Under the pieces are notes generated by a model that worked only from the letters and a program-made list of their open reading frames with translations, had not been told where the DNA came from and made no database searches. A program made the position numbers and the translations under genes. A DNA stretch of 64,000 nt from an uncultured Clostridia bacterium (GTDB lineage Bacteria; Bacillota; Clostridia; Oscillospirales; Ruminococcaceae): contig CAMNXF010000002.1 in the NCBI GenBank assembly GCA_946567425.1, forward strand, positions 1-64,000, written 5' to 3'. Positions 52,017 to 60,697 of the stretch are shown here, in pieces; position 1 is the stretch's first letter; each line of letters begins with the position of its first letter.

Positions 52017-52577
52017 TCATTTATCCTCCTGTGTCTTTGCCGCGCCCGAATACCATTCGTAAACCTCGTTCGCGCGGTCGTCATTCGTTTTTATTTCCGT
52101 CATACGCTCGTTTGCGTGTATGGGGAACTGACAAATTTTCCCTTCCTTGTCACAATACATTCCGTACCAAGTCGTGGAATCCGCTTCAACGTCGGGCATA
52201 GCTTCGGGATAATCAAGCGCGCACTTTTCATTTTCAGCCGCCCTGAGCAGCTTTTTGTAAATTTCCTGCAGCTCGTCGGCATCGCAGCTTTGCAAAAGCT
52301 TTTTTAAGCGCTCGTCATTCGCTTTCAGCCTTTCGGTAAGCTCCTCATTCGTCAAAGAGCATAATTCGCTGTCATAGGAGAAGTAATAATTACCGTTTTT
52401 ATCAAGAAACGTTACAATCTGCCCGGGCATATCGTAATTATGCACATACAAATTATAAACGGTACACTCCTTAAACACTATATCCAGCATATCCAATTCC
52501 ATCTCAGAGCCGACATTTGAACAGCCGCACATAACCAAAGCAATTGCCATAATCAAAATGCCGATTTGTTTTTTCAT
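52017..52577 (-). CDS. Putative lipoprotein of unknown function
   Basis: A 186-residue protein with a Lys-rich start, a hydrophobic stretch GILIMAIALVMCGC and Cys at the expected lipobox place (C19 after Gly), so it is likely lipid-anchored outside the cell membrane. The mature part is acidic with a helical NDERLKKLLQSCDADELQEI region. No known domain is recognised. It ends one base before metY. Confidence 0.65.
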   Translation of the reverse strand: MKKQIGILIMAIALVMCGCSNVGSEMELDMLDIVFKECTVYNLYVHNYDMPGQIVTFLDKNGNYYFSYDSELCSLTNEELTERLKANDERLKKLLQSCDADELQEIYKKLLRAAENEKCALDYPEAMPDVEADSTTWYGMYCDKEGKICQFPIHANERMTEIKTNDDRANEVYEWYSGAAKTQEDK

Positions 52578-52592
52578 AATTATTATCCCAAT

Positions 52593-53720
52593 TTATTTTT
52601 TAACGGTTACGCCCCAAACGGGCTGTCCGCAGAATTTGCACACATAGCCCTCGTTTACCTCTCCTGTTATCGCGCCGCCGCAATTCGGACAGCAGTCGCG
52701 GACGATCCGCCTCGCAAGCGCGATTTTCACCTTGCCGTCCGCCGCTCCGAAAGCACAGTGGTCAAAAACGCTCATACGAAATAGCTTTTTCAGAAAGCCG
52801 CGCCCCGCGGGAAGCTCGTCAAATTCGCACATATATGTTTCCTTTTGCGAAAAATACTTCGCGCACCTTTTCGCTGCGGAAAACCGATAAAGGTTATACA
52901 AATTCTTAAAAATCAAAGCCGCGAAAAATACCGCGAAAATCAAAAATGCCATATTGATTTCAGGATAATAATCTTCCTCATCAACAATAACATCCGCAAA
53001 GAAGAACACAAAGAGATTAAAAGCAGCCGCCACTAGACACGCCGCCGCGCCTATCATACTCGACGCGGTCTTTAAGCCGAAAGGCTGTTTTAAGTAGAAA
53101 TCGGACGATGAAGATTTTTCGCCCTGCTCCGTTTGAAGTCTGTAAAATCCGCCCTCCGTGAGCACGTCCGCGAAAATATCCGAGCCGCCGCAGTAAGGGC
53201 AGGTTCCGACGAAATATTGACTTTTCTCGATAACGGCACCGCAATTTCTGCATTGACACTTTACTTTCTTAGAGCCTAAAACGATTTCGTCCGCGTTTTT
53301 ATCATAGCCGCAGTTTATTAAATACTTGTTCTGAAAGCTTATTATCTGTCTGCGAACAGCGTCGCGCGATTTTCCCGTAACCGCCGCAAGATCATCTAAA
53401 TTTATATGCCCGTCAAGGTCGTTTTCAAAAAAGCCCGAGTAAAAATTCGCCGAGCCGATGTTGGATTTGATTACCGATGACGCAATCAGCGGCGCTAAAC
53501 ACAAGCCCGCGAACATACCCGCCATTAGGCAAACCGTCACAGTTAATTCCAAAACCGCCACGGTTACCTCCAAACCGGTAATTTCGGCGGATTTTGCCAA
53601 TATTTCCTTTGTAAGCATAATATACGCCGCGGGGAGTATTGCCAGATGAAAATATCCGACAAACGACAGCAAACTTTTTGCAACGTCTTGCTTTCCCCAA
53701 TATGCCCGATTAAGATACAT
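52593..53720 (-). CDS. Membrane protein with two zinc ribbons
   Basis: A 375-residue protein with two N-terminal membrane helices (about 17-37 and 50-80), a winged-helix-like part (LDDLAAVTGKSRDAVRRQII), a zinc ribbon with CRNC and CPYC, two more membrane helices (about 220-270), and a C-terminal zinc ribbon with CPNC and CKFC. Such a layout suggests a sensor or scaffold, but I know no function for it. GGGGGA precedes the ATG. Confidence 0.7.
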   Translation of the reverse strand: MYLNRAYWGKQDVAKSLLSFVGYFHLAILPAAYIMLTKEILAKSAEITGLEVTVAVLELTVTVCLMAGMFAGLCLAPLIASSVIKSNIGSANFYSGFFENDLDGHINLDDLAAVTGKSRDAVRRQIISFQNKYLINCGYDKNADEIVLGSKKVKCQCRNCGAVIEKSQYFVGTCPYCGGSDIFADVLTEGGFYRLQTEQGEKSSSSDFYLKQPFGLKTASSMIGAAACLVAAAFNLFVFFFADVIVDEEDYYPEINMAFLIFAVFFAALIFKNLYNLYRFSAAKRCAKYFSQKETYMCEFDELPAGRGFLKKLFRMSVFDHCAFGAADGKVKIALARRIVRDCCPNCGGAITGEVNEGYVCKFCGQPVWGVTVKK

Positions 53721-53735
53721 AAATTCTGTCCCCCT

Positions 53736-54788
53736 TTAACGCTTTACAAACTCGGACAATGCCGAAATAAGAGCGTTGGTTTCCTCGTCCGTACCAATCG
53801 TTATTCTTAAATAGTTGTCAATTTTCGGCTTGTTGAACCACCGCACATAGATGTCGCGCATTTTCAGATACTCGAATATCTCCTTTGCGGAGAACTTCGG
53901 GTGTGTCGCGAACAGGAAATTCGTTTGACTGTCGGGGAGAGCAAAGCCCATTCCGCGCAGCTCTGCCGCGAGCCTTTCGCGCGTCGCGATAACCTTTTTC
54001 AGCGTCGCTTGGAAGTACTCCTCGTCCTTGATAGCCGCGACGCCCGCTGCCTGTGCTATGCTGTCGACGGGATAGCTGTTCATGCTGTCCTTTGCCGCGT
54101 AGATCGCCGCGACCGCCTCCTTGCTGCCCATTGCCCAGCCGAGCCGCATTCCCGCCATGCTCCGCGACTTCGAGAATGTCCGCGTTATCACCAGATTGTC
54201 GAACTCTCTAAGCAGCGGCACTGCGGTCGTTCCGCCGAAATCCACATACGCCTCGTCGATTATAACAACACTTTCGCGGTTATTGCGCACTATCTCGCGG
54301 ATAAAGTCAAGTCCGCGCCCGATAGAGGTCGGCGCGTTAGGGTTCGCGATGACCACGCCGCCGTTCGGACGCGCGTAATCTGCGGGATTTATGTTGAAAT
54401 TATCGTCAACGGGAACAGTCTCGTAGGGGATATTCAGAATATCGCACCACACCGTGTTGAACGAGTACGTAATATCGGGAAAAATTATCGGCTTGTCCGA
54501 GTTGAAGAACGCGCGGAAACAAAGCGACAGCACGTCGTCCGTGCCGTTGCCCGCAAAAACGTTTTCGGGGAGCAGACCCTCGCGCTCGGCGATAGCGTTC
54601 ACAAGCGGCACGGCGTTCGAGCTCGGGTACTTTTTAAGAGTTTCCGCGTTAAAATCACGAATTGCGGCCGCCGCTTTCGGCGACGGCGGATATGGATTTT
54701 CATTCGCGTTCAGCTTAATAAAATCCGTTTTCTTCGGCTGCTCCCCCGCAACGTACGGCTCAATTTTTATCAGATTATCCTGCCACAT
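53736..54788 (-). CDS. hisC: Histidinol-phosphate aminotransferase
   Basis: A class I/II PLP aminotransferase of 350 residues acting in histidine synthesis. It has KLNANENPYPPSPKAAAAIR, FAGNGTDDVLSLCFRAF, VIANPNAPTS, VIIDEAYVDFGG, and the PLP lysine in RTFSKSRSMAGMRLGW. The ATG at 54788 has GGAGG five bases before it. It stands alone without other his genes, so a broader aromatic or histidinol-phosphate role is possible. Confidence 0.92.
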   Translation of the reverse strand: MWQDNLIKIEPYVAGEQPKKTDFIKLNANENPYPPSPKAAAAIRDFNAETLKKYPSSNAVPLVNAIAEREGLLPENVFAGNGTDDVLSLCFRAFFNSDKPIIFPDITYSFNTVWCDILNIPYETVPVDDNFNINPADYARPNGGVVIANPNAPTSIGRGLDFIREIVRNNRESVVIIDEAYVDFGGTTAVPLLREFDNLVITRTFSKSRSMAGMRLGWAMGSKEAVAAIYAAKDSMNSYPVDSIAQAAGVAAIKDEEYFQATLKKVIATRERLAAELRGMGFALPDSQTNFLFATHPKFSAKEIFEYLKMRDIYVRWFNKPKIDNYLRITIGTDEETNALISALSEFVKR

Positions 54789-54805
54789 TATGTCCTCCAA
54801 AAAAT

Positions 54806-54834
54806 AAAACCTGTTCTACGCAAGAGCAGGTTTT
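54806..54834 (-). terminator. Terminator after the CD1247-like gene
   Basis: AAAACCTG(C)TCT and AGAACAGGTTTT form a stem with a T-run (TATTTTTT) downstream on the minus strand. It lies just before the hisC ribosome site. Confidence 0.75.
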
Positions 54835-54873
54835 ATGTCAATTTCCGCGCAGCAATGCCGCGCCATCAACCAA

Positions 54874-55269
54874 TTACAGCTCTTCCGACTCGTCCTCGTC
54901 GAGCTCGAAAACAAGGTGTTTTCCGCAGTTGGGGCAGTCCATGCCGCCCGCGTTCGCCTGCTCGTAATCAAAGCGGATAGCGTTTCCACAGTTCGGGCAG
55001 ACGGTCTCGTACATATCTGCAAGCTCGTCGTCGATATCGTCGTAATAATCGTCGTCATCGTCCTCGCCGTAAACCTCGTCCTCGAGATCCGCAAGGCTCT
55101 CCTCGACGTCGGTCATTACCGAAGCGACGTCGTCAAGCTCCTCGTCAACCTCCGCGAGGTTCTCCGCGATGTCCGCGAGAACGTCCAGAATGCCGTTCAC
55201 TATCTTGTCGTCGGTATTCAGACCCTCCGCGAGCCCTTTCAAATAAGATACCTTTTCACCAATAGTCAT
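54874..55269 (-). CDS. CD1247-like zinc-ribbon protein
   Basis: A 131-residue acidic protein: MTIGEKVSYLKGLAEGLNTD, a helical repeat region of Glu/Asp-rich segments (30-85), and a C-terminal zinc ribbon with CPNC at two places (VCPNCGNAI and DCPNCGKHL). The N-terminal helix pair matches the CD1247 domain of clostridial proteins, of unknown function. It follows efp by 10 bp and shares its transcript. Confidence 0.82.
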   Translation of the reverse strand: MTIGEKVSYLKGLAEGLNTDDKIVNGILDVLADIAENLAEVDEELDDVASVMTDVEESLADLEDEVYGEDDDDDYYDDIDDELADMYETVCPNCGNAIRFDYEQANAGGMDCPNCGKHLVFELDEDESEEL

Positions 55270-55279
55270 ATTTAAGACC

Positions 55280-55840
55280 TCACTTTACTCTTTCCATGTA
55301 CTCGCCCGTGCGCGTATCAATTCTGATGATCTCGCCCTCGTTGATGAACAGCGGAACGCGAATTTCCGCGCCCGTCTCGAGAGTAGCGGGCTTTGTAGCG
55401 TTTGTAGCGGTATTTCCCGCGAAACCGGGATCGGTCTGCGTAACCTGAAGCTCTACAAAGTTGGGCGGCTCAACGCCGAAAACCTTACCCTTGTAGGACA
55501 GCACCTTGCACATCATTTCTTCCTTAACGAACTTAAAATTGTCGCCGACCTCGCTAGCGTTTACGGGAACGTCCTCGTAGGTCTCCTGATCCATAAAGTG
55601 ATACAACTCACCGTCGGAGTAGGAATACTGCATATCCTTTCTCTCAACAAAAGCCGTGGGGAACTTTGCGGACGGGTTGTAGGTCTTTTCAACCACCGAA
55701 CCGGTAATTACGTTCTTGACCTTTGTACGGACGAACGCCGCGCCCTTGCCCGGCTTAACGTGCTGGAACTCGATTATCTGCATTACGTTTCCGTCCTCTT
55801 CAAATGTCATTCCGTTTCTGAAATCTCCCGCTGTAATCAT
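55280..55840 (-). CDS. efp: Elongation factor P
   Basis: EF-P relieves ribosomes stalled at proline runs. The 186-residue chain has [20 protein letters not shown], the loop [12 protein letters not shown] with K32 at the modification site, and the C-terminal [20 protein letters not shown]. The start at 55840 has GGAGG before it; the longer frame would begin inside the promoter. A promoter lies at 55918-55946. Confidence 0.96.
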   Translation of the reverse strand: MITAGDFRNGMTFEEDGNVMQIIEFQHVKPGKGAAFVRTKVKNVITGSVVEKTYNPSAKFPTAFVERKDMQYSYSDGELYHFMDQETYEDVPVNASEVGDNFKFVKEEMMCKVLSYKGKVFGVEPPNFVELQVTQTDPGFAGNTATNATKPATLETGAEIRVPLFINEGEIIRIDTRTGEYMERVK

Positions 55841-55917
55841 AGCGAACCTCCAAATAGTTTTTAATAATAATTCATTAACCCGAAAACAAAACTCGGGAAA
55901 TACAAATCTCAATCTAT

Positions 55918-55946
55918 ATTGTACCAAATTTCCAACAATATTTCAA
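55918..55946 (-). promoter_or_regulatory. Sigma-A promoter of efp
   Basis: TTGAAA, 17-bp spacer ending TTTGG, TACAAT; leader about 70 nt. Confidence 0.78.
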
Positions 55947-56019
55947 CCACTTTTTTAAAAAAATATTTAATTTCTTTAATTTTCGGGGAATTATCGGTCG
56001 GATACAATAATTCGGCATA

Positions 56020-57081
56020 CTAAATGTGTACCAGATTTTTCGTCGCGGCGGTGAGGTCGGCGCAGCCCTCGTCGGTCAGCACCGCAATATCGCCCGTCTT
56101 TACGCCGAATTTGCCCATACTCACACCGCACACGGTCGAAAGCGCGGTCTTGGCTTTAAGCGTCGCGCCGCTGCCTTGACGCAGAAACGGCGGCTCTACA
56201 GCCTCAAGACCTATCCCGTGCGCGAAATTCACCGAGCAGTACTTATCCACGCCCCACGCGTTCAGCGTTGCCTTTGCGACGCTGTCAGCGACCTTGCCGC
56301 CTATTCCTGCGCGCAGCGTCCTCAAGCCGTCCTGTAACGCGCACGAGACAGCGTTGTAAGCGTTCTCGCGAGTGGAGTCAACCGAGCCTACCGCGACCGT
56401 TCTGCACATTGAAGAGCAGTAGCCGCCCCACCTCGCGCCGAATTCCAGAATAAGCATATCCCCGTCGCGTATCTGCCTTTCAGACGGTTTTGCGCGCTGG
56501 TCGGCTGTATTCTCTCCCGAGAGCGTCCTTGTCGGGAACGCTGTCTCCTCCGCGCCGAAATCCATAATATAAAAACTCAGCAGCGCCGCTATCTGCCGCT
56601 CGGTCATTCCCTTGCGGACAGTGCCGAGAATACGCTCATACGCCTTGTCGCATATCTTCTGCGCGTTGTAAATGGCGGCGATCTCCCCGTCGGACTTCAC
56701 TGTGCGCATCTGCACCAGCTTTTCGGAAAGCTCCTCCGAGGCGAGCACCTCGGCGTAATGAAGCTGCTCCTTGTAGGTGTTGAACTCGGCGACCGTGATC
56801 TTGTCTGCCTCGGTGTAGATGTGCTTGATGCCGTACTTTATCAGCAGATCGAGCATTTGCCGTCCGGAGCTGAGCACCTGCACCGCAAAGCCCTCCGCCA
56901 TTTCGTTCGCGTACTCAAAATCCCTGCCCGTCACGAACAGTATGCTGTGTTCGCCGCATATCAGCAGAATGCCGTTCTCCACGGGAAACCCGCACATATA
57001 CCGCAGCGACAGCGGCGAGGTTATCAGCGCCGCGCCATTATAATCCGGCAGCCATTCCGCGATCCTGTCTACGTTGTTCAT
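56020..57081 (-). CDS. M24 (aminopeptidase P-like) family protein with lost metal ligands
   Basis: The 353-residue chain has the creatinase-type N-terminal domain and an M24 fold with MRTVKSDGEIAAIYNAQKIC. In active enzymes the metal ligands are two Asp, one His and two Glu. Here the first Asp region reads LILEFGARWGGYCSSMCRT (Glu and Ser in the Asp positions), the His is kept in AHGIGLE, and the two Glu motifs read STVCGVSMG and VKTGDIAVL. Four of five ligands are changed, so peptidase activity is doubtful. It keeps the standard place between aroQ and efp. Confidence 0.85.
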   Translation of the reverse strand: MNNVDRIAEWLPDYNGAALITSPLSLRYMCGFPVENGILLICGEHSILFVTGRDFEYANEMAEGFAVQVLSSGRQMLDLLIKYGIKHIYTEADKITVAEFNTYKEQLHYAEVLASEELSEKLVQMRTVKSDGEIAAIYNAQKICDKAYERILGTVRKGMTERQIAALLSFYIMDFGAEETAFPTRTLSGENTADQRAKPSERQIRDGDMLILEFGARWGGYCSSMCRTVAVGSVDSTRENAYNAVSCALQDGLRTLRAGIGGKVADSVAKATLNAWGVDKYCSVNFAHGIGLEAVEPPFLRQGSGATLKAKTALSTVCGVSMGKFGVKTGDIAVLTDEGCADLTAATKNLVHI

Positions 57082-57518
57082 TTTTGTTCACCGAGAAGAT
57101 AATCCAGTGCATGGAGCGCAATAAGATAGCTCACCTTGCCCAAGCCCGCGATACTCCCGCGGCAAACGGGCGCGATAACGCTGGTCTTGCGGAACTCGTC
57201 GCGGTTGTTGATGTTGCTGAGGTGAACCTCAATAACGGGAATTTTTATTGCCGCGATAGCGTCTCGGATAGCGTAGCTGTAATGAGTATACGCGCCCGCG
57301 TTGAGAATAACGCCGACACAGTCCAGTCGCGCGTCGTGCAGACGGTCGATAATGCTGCCCTCGTTGCTGCTCTGGAAAAAGGACATATCGTAGCCCATGC
57401 CTTTAGCCTTTGTGAAAAGCTCGTCGTTTATCGCCTGCAGCGAATCCCCCCCGTAAACGGCAGGCTCGCGCTCGCCCAGAAGATTTAAGTTCGGACCGTT
57501 GATCACCAGAATTTTCAT
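57078..57518 (-). CDS. aroQ: 3-dehydroquinate dehydratase, type II
   Basis: A 146-residue shikimate-pathway enzyme. It has the opening ILVINGPNLNLLGEREPAVY with the active-site Tyr, the loop, NAGAYTHYSYAIRDAI, and VIEVHLSNINNRDEF with the catalytic His. Length matches the type II family. GGAGG precedes the ATG; it overlaps the M24 gene by 4 bp (ATGA). Confidence 0.95.
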   Translation of the reverse strand: MKILVINGPNLNLLGEREPAVYGGDSLQAINDELFTKAKGMGYDMSFFQSSNEGSIIDRLHDARLDCVGVILNAGAYTHYSYAIRDAIAAIKIPVIEVHLSNINNRDEFRKTSVIAPVCRGSIAGLGKVSYLIALHALDYLLGEQK

Positions 57519-57537
57519 AATTTCCTCCGTTTTTTAT

Positions 57538-58377
57538 CTATAAGCTCTCGTAATACTTTTTCATCTCGGCGGCGTCCTCGGCTTGAGTGCCGGCGCTCTC
57601 GCAGATTATCGAGGGCTGTAATTTACGCTTGTGAATTTCCTCCATAAGCGGCTCATACGCGGGACCGTACTGCTCGTCCGCAAATGTTAAATGCCGTTTC
57701 TCGCCGCCGGCGGTGTACTCGATCTTGCTGAAATGAACGTGCATATCCGACAGTCGCTCATGCCCAAGCTCGTTTTCAATGAGATCGAGCATTTTCGCGT
57801 AATCCTCCCGCGTTTTTATACCGCCGAGAGTCCGCGCGTTCAGATGTCCGAAATCCACTGTCGGCAAAAATCTTTCATCCACGCCGCACAACTCCAGAAC
57901 CTCCTCGAGAGTGCCGAGCTGATTTATCTTGCCCATTGTCTCGGGACATATTATAATGTCCGAAAGCCCGTTCTCGTCCAGCGTTTTCTGCGCGAGCGTC
58001 AGCGTCTTCTTTGCGAGATAGACTGCCTCGGCTCTCGTCATTTTCGAGCACGAACCGGAGTGAACTACGATCTTCCTCGCGCCGACGGACTTCGCCGCCC
58101 TTGCCGACTCGAGTATGTAGTTCACGCTGTTCAGGCGCTTATCCTCCTCAACGGACGACAGCGAAATAAAATACGGCGCGTGGAACGTAACATTAATGCT
58201 GTTTTCCTCAGCGAGTTTCGGAAGATCGCGCACCGCCGCCTCGCTTATTCGGACGCCCCGCCCGCACTCGATCTCGTAGCCGTTAAGCCCGTGTTCCTTT
58301 AAATATTGCGGCAGATCCGCGGGGAATTTCCGCTTTCCCCAACTGACGGAATTTCCGCCCGGTCCGAATGTAATCAT
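57538..58377 (-). CDS. Sugar-phosphate isomerase/endonuclease IV-like TIM-barrel protein
   Basis: The 279-residue protein has the metal-site strands of the AP endonuclease family 2 fold: VTFHAPYF, KIVVHSGSC, IICPETMG, TVDFGHLNA, MHVHFSKIEY and IICESAG. It may be an endonuclease IV relative or a sugar isomerase; the short length and the HVHFSK form fit endonuclease IV-like proteins. The ATG overlaps the yqeG stop by one base (TAATG), a sign of coupled translation. Confidence 0.82.
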   Translation of the reverse strand: MITFGPGGNSVSWGKRKFPADLPQYLKEHGLNGYEIECGRGVRISEAAVRDLPKLAEENSINVTFHAPYFISLSSVEEDKRLNSVNYILESARAAKSVGARKIVVHSGSCSKMTRAEAVYLAKKTLTLAQKTLDENGLSDIIICPETMGKINQLGTLEEVLELCGVDERFLPTVDFGHLNARTLGGIKTREDYAKMLDLIENELGHERLSDMHVHFSKIEYTAGGEKRHLTFADEQYGPAYEPLMEEIHKRKLQPSIICESAGTQAEDAAEMKKYYESL

Positions 58378-58877
58378 TATTTCAACTCCAGATCATCGTA
58401 ATTTCTGTGGAACACAAGGCTCTCTATCCGCCTTTTCAGACGGAACGTCCATGTTTTTTCCAGATGAAACGGCTCAACAAGAACCGTCCGTATGCCCGCC
58501 AGATTGCCCGCCATAACGTCGGTGAATATCTGGTCGCCCACCACCAGCGTCTCGGACTTCTTCGCGCCCATTGCCTTTATTGCGCGGTTCACGCCGAACG
58601 TCAAGGGCTTTGCGCCGTTCGCGGTATATTCCAGTCCGAGAACAGCGGCGAGCGGTTCTACACGCTTGTTGGTATTATTTGACACAACGCGCATTTTAAT
58701 TCCCAGACCGCGCATTTTCTCCAGCCACTCTATAACGCCGTCCTCGGCGGCAGAGTTCCCATGCATGGAAAGCGTGTTGTCCATATCGAGAACCATTGCC
58801 GAAACGTTGTTCTCGTAAAGAAAGTTCTCGTCTATCTGCAGAACGTTTTTCAGCCAGAACGTCGGTTTAAAAAGCAT
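58377..58877 (-). CDS. yqeG: YqeG-family HAD phosphatase
   Basis: A 166-residue HAD-IIIA phosphatase: AMVLDMDNTLSMHG (motif I), RVVSNNTNK (motif II), KPLTFGVNRAI (motif III) and VVGDQIFTDVMAGNLAGI (motif IV). The opening FKPTFWLKNVLQIDENFLYE is typical of YqeG. AGGAGG lies just before the ATG, inside the end of the previous gene (11-bp overlap). Confidence 0.92.
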   Translation of the reverse strand: MLFKPTFWLKNVLQIDENFLYENNVSAMVLDMDNTLSMHGNSAAEDGVIEWLEKMRGLGIKMRVVSNNTNKRVEPLAAVLGLEYTANGAKPLTFGVNRAIKAMGAKKSETLVVGDQIFTDVMAGNLAGIRTVLVEPFHLEKTWTFRLKRRIESLVFHRNYDDLELK

Positions 58878-59295
58878 TTTTCCTCCTGCGGGTAAACTTT
58901 ATCTGCGAGAAACCCGAAACCGCCTCGCGGGCTTTTTCCTCTTCCTTTGCGTATACATTAAGCGACAAAAGCTCTCCGCTGGTGAAAAAACCCGCGCCGA
59001 TACGGTAGACCCCGTCCGCACCCAGCAAGGAAAACGCCTTGCAGTGTACTTCTGTGATAACGTTTACCTCCTGCGCGTTTTCGGGAATGCTCTTCTCGAA
59101 TGTCTCCTTCATTATGCGCTCGGGCGTAAGCTCCAAATCGGTCTCAGAATGGAACACGGACGCGTACAGCGTAGTTTCGTCCTCGGGATCCTCCGGATAA
59201 AAAATGTAGCTTCCGGTTTCTCTCTTTTCCATTATCCAGTTCTCCGGCACGGCAATCTCCCAACCGAAGTCAAGCGTAAAGTTTTTTAAAGCCAT
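58867..59295 (-). CDS. Hypothetical protein
   Basis: From ATG 59295 (GAGGGAGG before it) the protein has 142 residues: MALKNFTLDFGWEIAVPENW, IFYPEDPEDETTLYASVFHS, and a Arg/Lys-rich end. The pattern of strands and a Trp-rich start is like small stress or envelope proteins with a PsbP/Mog1-type fold, but that is only an impression. No signal peptide is visible. Confidence 0.65.
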   Translation of the reverse strand: MALKNFTLDFGWEIAVPENWIMEKRETGSYIFYPEDPEDETTLYASVFHSETDLELTPERIMKETFEKSIPENAQEVNVITEVHCKAFSLLGADGVYRIGAGFFTSGELLSLNVYAKEEEKAREAVSGFSQIKFTRRRKNAF

Positions 59296-59354
59296 ACTTC
59301 CTCCCTCAGGCAGCTCTGTAAAATTGGTGATGAAAAGGGGCTTAACAGCAATTA

Positions 59355-59377
59355 AAGCGGACAAAAACTGCCCGCTT
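59355..59377 (-). terminator. Probable terminator of rpsU
   Basis: AAGCGG(G)CA and TG(T)CCGCTT form a stem 28 bp after the rpsU stop; the following TTTAATTG is only weakly U-rich. Confidence 0.5.
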
Positions 59378-59405
59378 CAACCGTTTTTCTGTTAATAAGC
59401 GCAAA

Positions 59406-59579
59406 TCAGAACTTGCGCTTGCGAGCAGCTTCGGACTTCTTTTTACGTTTTACCGAAGGCTTTTCGTAATGCTCTCTTTTACGAACTTCAGCAAGAACGC
59501 CGTCCCTTGCGCATGAACGCTTGAAACGCTTAAGAGCAGTATCAAGAGATTCATTTTTACCAAGACGAATTTCTGCCAT
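59406..59579 (-). CDS. rpsU: 30S ribosomal protein S21
   Basis: Fifty-seven residues beginning [20 protein letters not shown], then [20 protein letters not shown] and a very basic end ([14 protein letters not shown]). This is the normal length and sequence type of S21. GGGAGGG lies before the ATG. It has its own promoter and is probably monocistronic. Confidence 0.97.
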   Translation of the reverse strand: MAEIRLGKNESLDTALKRFKRSCARDGVLAEVRKREHYEKPSVKRKKKSEAARKRKF

Positions 59580-59652
59580 TTATATTTCCCTCCCTTTGCC
59601 ATCGGGCATAGGTTTCCTACAAATTAGTAGATATACATAGAGTATATGAATT

Positions 59653-59681
59653 ATTATACAACATTCCCCTCAATTTGTCAA
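59653..59681 (-). promoter_or_regulatory. Sigma-A promoter of rpsU
   Basis: TTGACA, 17-bp spacer, TATAAT; leader about 70 nt. Confidence 0.88.
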
Positions 59682-59746
59682 GTGCTTATCGTGGGAAAAT
59701 TATACGCTTTTATTTTTTTGGCAATTATAGCCAAAAACTATCAACA

Positions 59747-60103
59747 TTACTCGGCGATTATCCCCGAAATATCAACAGGTTCGCCGTCTGCCCAAAGGTG
59801 CTCAAGCTGATAAAACTCACGCGTTTCCTCTAAGAAAACGTGTACGATAACGTCTATATAATCCAGCACTATCCAATTACGGCTTTGTACGCCCTCAACG
59901 CTCTTGGGAGTAATTCCCGCCTGCTCCATTCGGTATTCCACCTCGTCGGCGAGCGCCTTGACCTGCGTGGTCGAAGACGCGGACGCTATCACGAAATAGT
60001 TGCCGAGTATCGTCAGATCGCCCACTTTAAGCGCGGTGATCTTCGTTGCTTTCTTGCTGTCAAGCGCCTTTACGGCTATTTCAAGTTCTTCTCTGTCGGT
60101 CAT
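59747..60103 (-). CDS. rsfS: Ribosomal silencing factor RsfS
   Basis: RsfS binds L14 and keeps subunits apart when nutrients fall. The 118-residue chain has LEIAVKALDSKKATKITALK, NYFVIASASSTTQVKALADE, VQSRNWIVLDYIDVIVHVF and REFYQLEHLWADGEPV, all typical. It overlaps yqeK by 4 bp (ATGA) and is the last gene of the rdgB operon. Confidence 0.96.
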   Translation of the reverse strand: MTDREELEIAVKALDSKKATKITALKVGDLTILGNYFVIASASSTTQVKALADEVEYRMEQAGITPKSVEGVQSRNWIVLDYIDVIVHVFLEETREFYQLEHLWADGEPVDISGIIAE

Positions 60104-60693
60104 AAACTCTCCTTATTTTTATTGAATTGTAGATAATAGTTATACGCTTCAAATGTTGAAAGCGGCAGCATACCGCATTTATTGCACACGCAGCTTATCT
60201 GATAGATGAGCGCCACGGACATCGCCAGATCAAGATCCTTGTAGCAGTACTCGCGCATTTTTTCAACGCCCTTGTAGCTGCGCTCCTCCGAGATCATATC
60301 TCCAAGATAGACGATCTTCTCAAGCGTGCTCATTCTCGCGCAGCCGACCGTGTGATAACGTATCGCGCGAATGACCTCCGCGTCGTCGATCTTAAGCTCC
60401 TCGCGGACATAATACCCGCCCGCAACACCGTGCCAGAGCGCCTTTGCGGCAAGCTCGGCGGGGTCGGGCGAAAGACCGCTGTCAACCGTATACTGCTTCT
60501 GCCGCTCGGGCAGATCCTCCTTCATTATGTCATGTAGCATTCCCGCAAGGTAGCAGCGCTGCTTGTCCGCGCCGAACCTCTCCGCGAGCTTGAAGCACTC
60601 CTCCGCGACGTTCATGCTGTGCTGGAAACGCTTTTTCGACAGGCGCTCCCTTAACAGATCCTCGTAACGGTCGTAATCCACATACTTACTCAA
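60100..60693 (-). CDS. yqeK: YqeK-family HD-domain hydrolase
   Basis: An HD-domain metal enzyme; family members split diadenosine tetraphosphate. From a TTG at 60693 (GAGG eight bases before it) the protein has 197 residues. Motifs are KRFQHSMNVAEECFKLAERF, AGMLHDIMKEDLP (HD), ALWHGVAGGYY and AIRYHTVG. The gene lies between nadD and rsfS, its usual neighbours. An upstream start at 60753 would overlap nadD by 56 bp and is less likely. Confidence 0.92.
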   Translation of the reverse strand: MSKYVDYDRYEDLLRERLSKKRFQHSMNVAEECFKLAERFGADKQRCYLAGMLHDIMKEDLPERQKQYTVDSGLSPDPAELAAKALWHGVAGGYYVREELKIDDAEVIRAIRYHTVGCARMSTLEKIVYLGDMISEERSYKGVEKMREYCYKDLDLAMSVALIYQISCVCNKCGMLPLSTFEAYNYYLQFNKNKESL

Positions 60694-60697
60694 CTTC

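Noticed and set aside
52000-52600. SAM riboswitch upstream of metY
   Set aside because: The upstream gene ends one base before the metY start and no conserved riboswitch core is seen.
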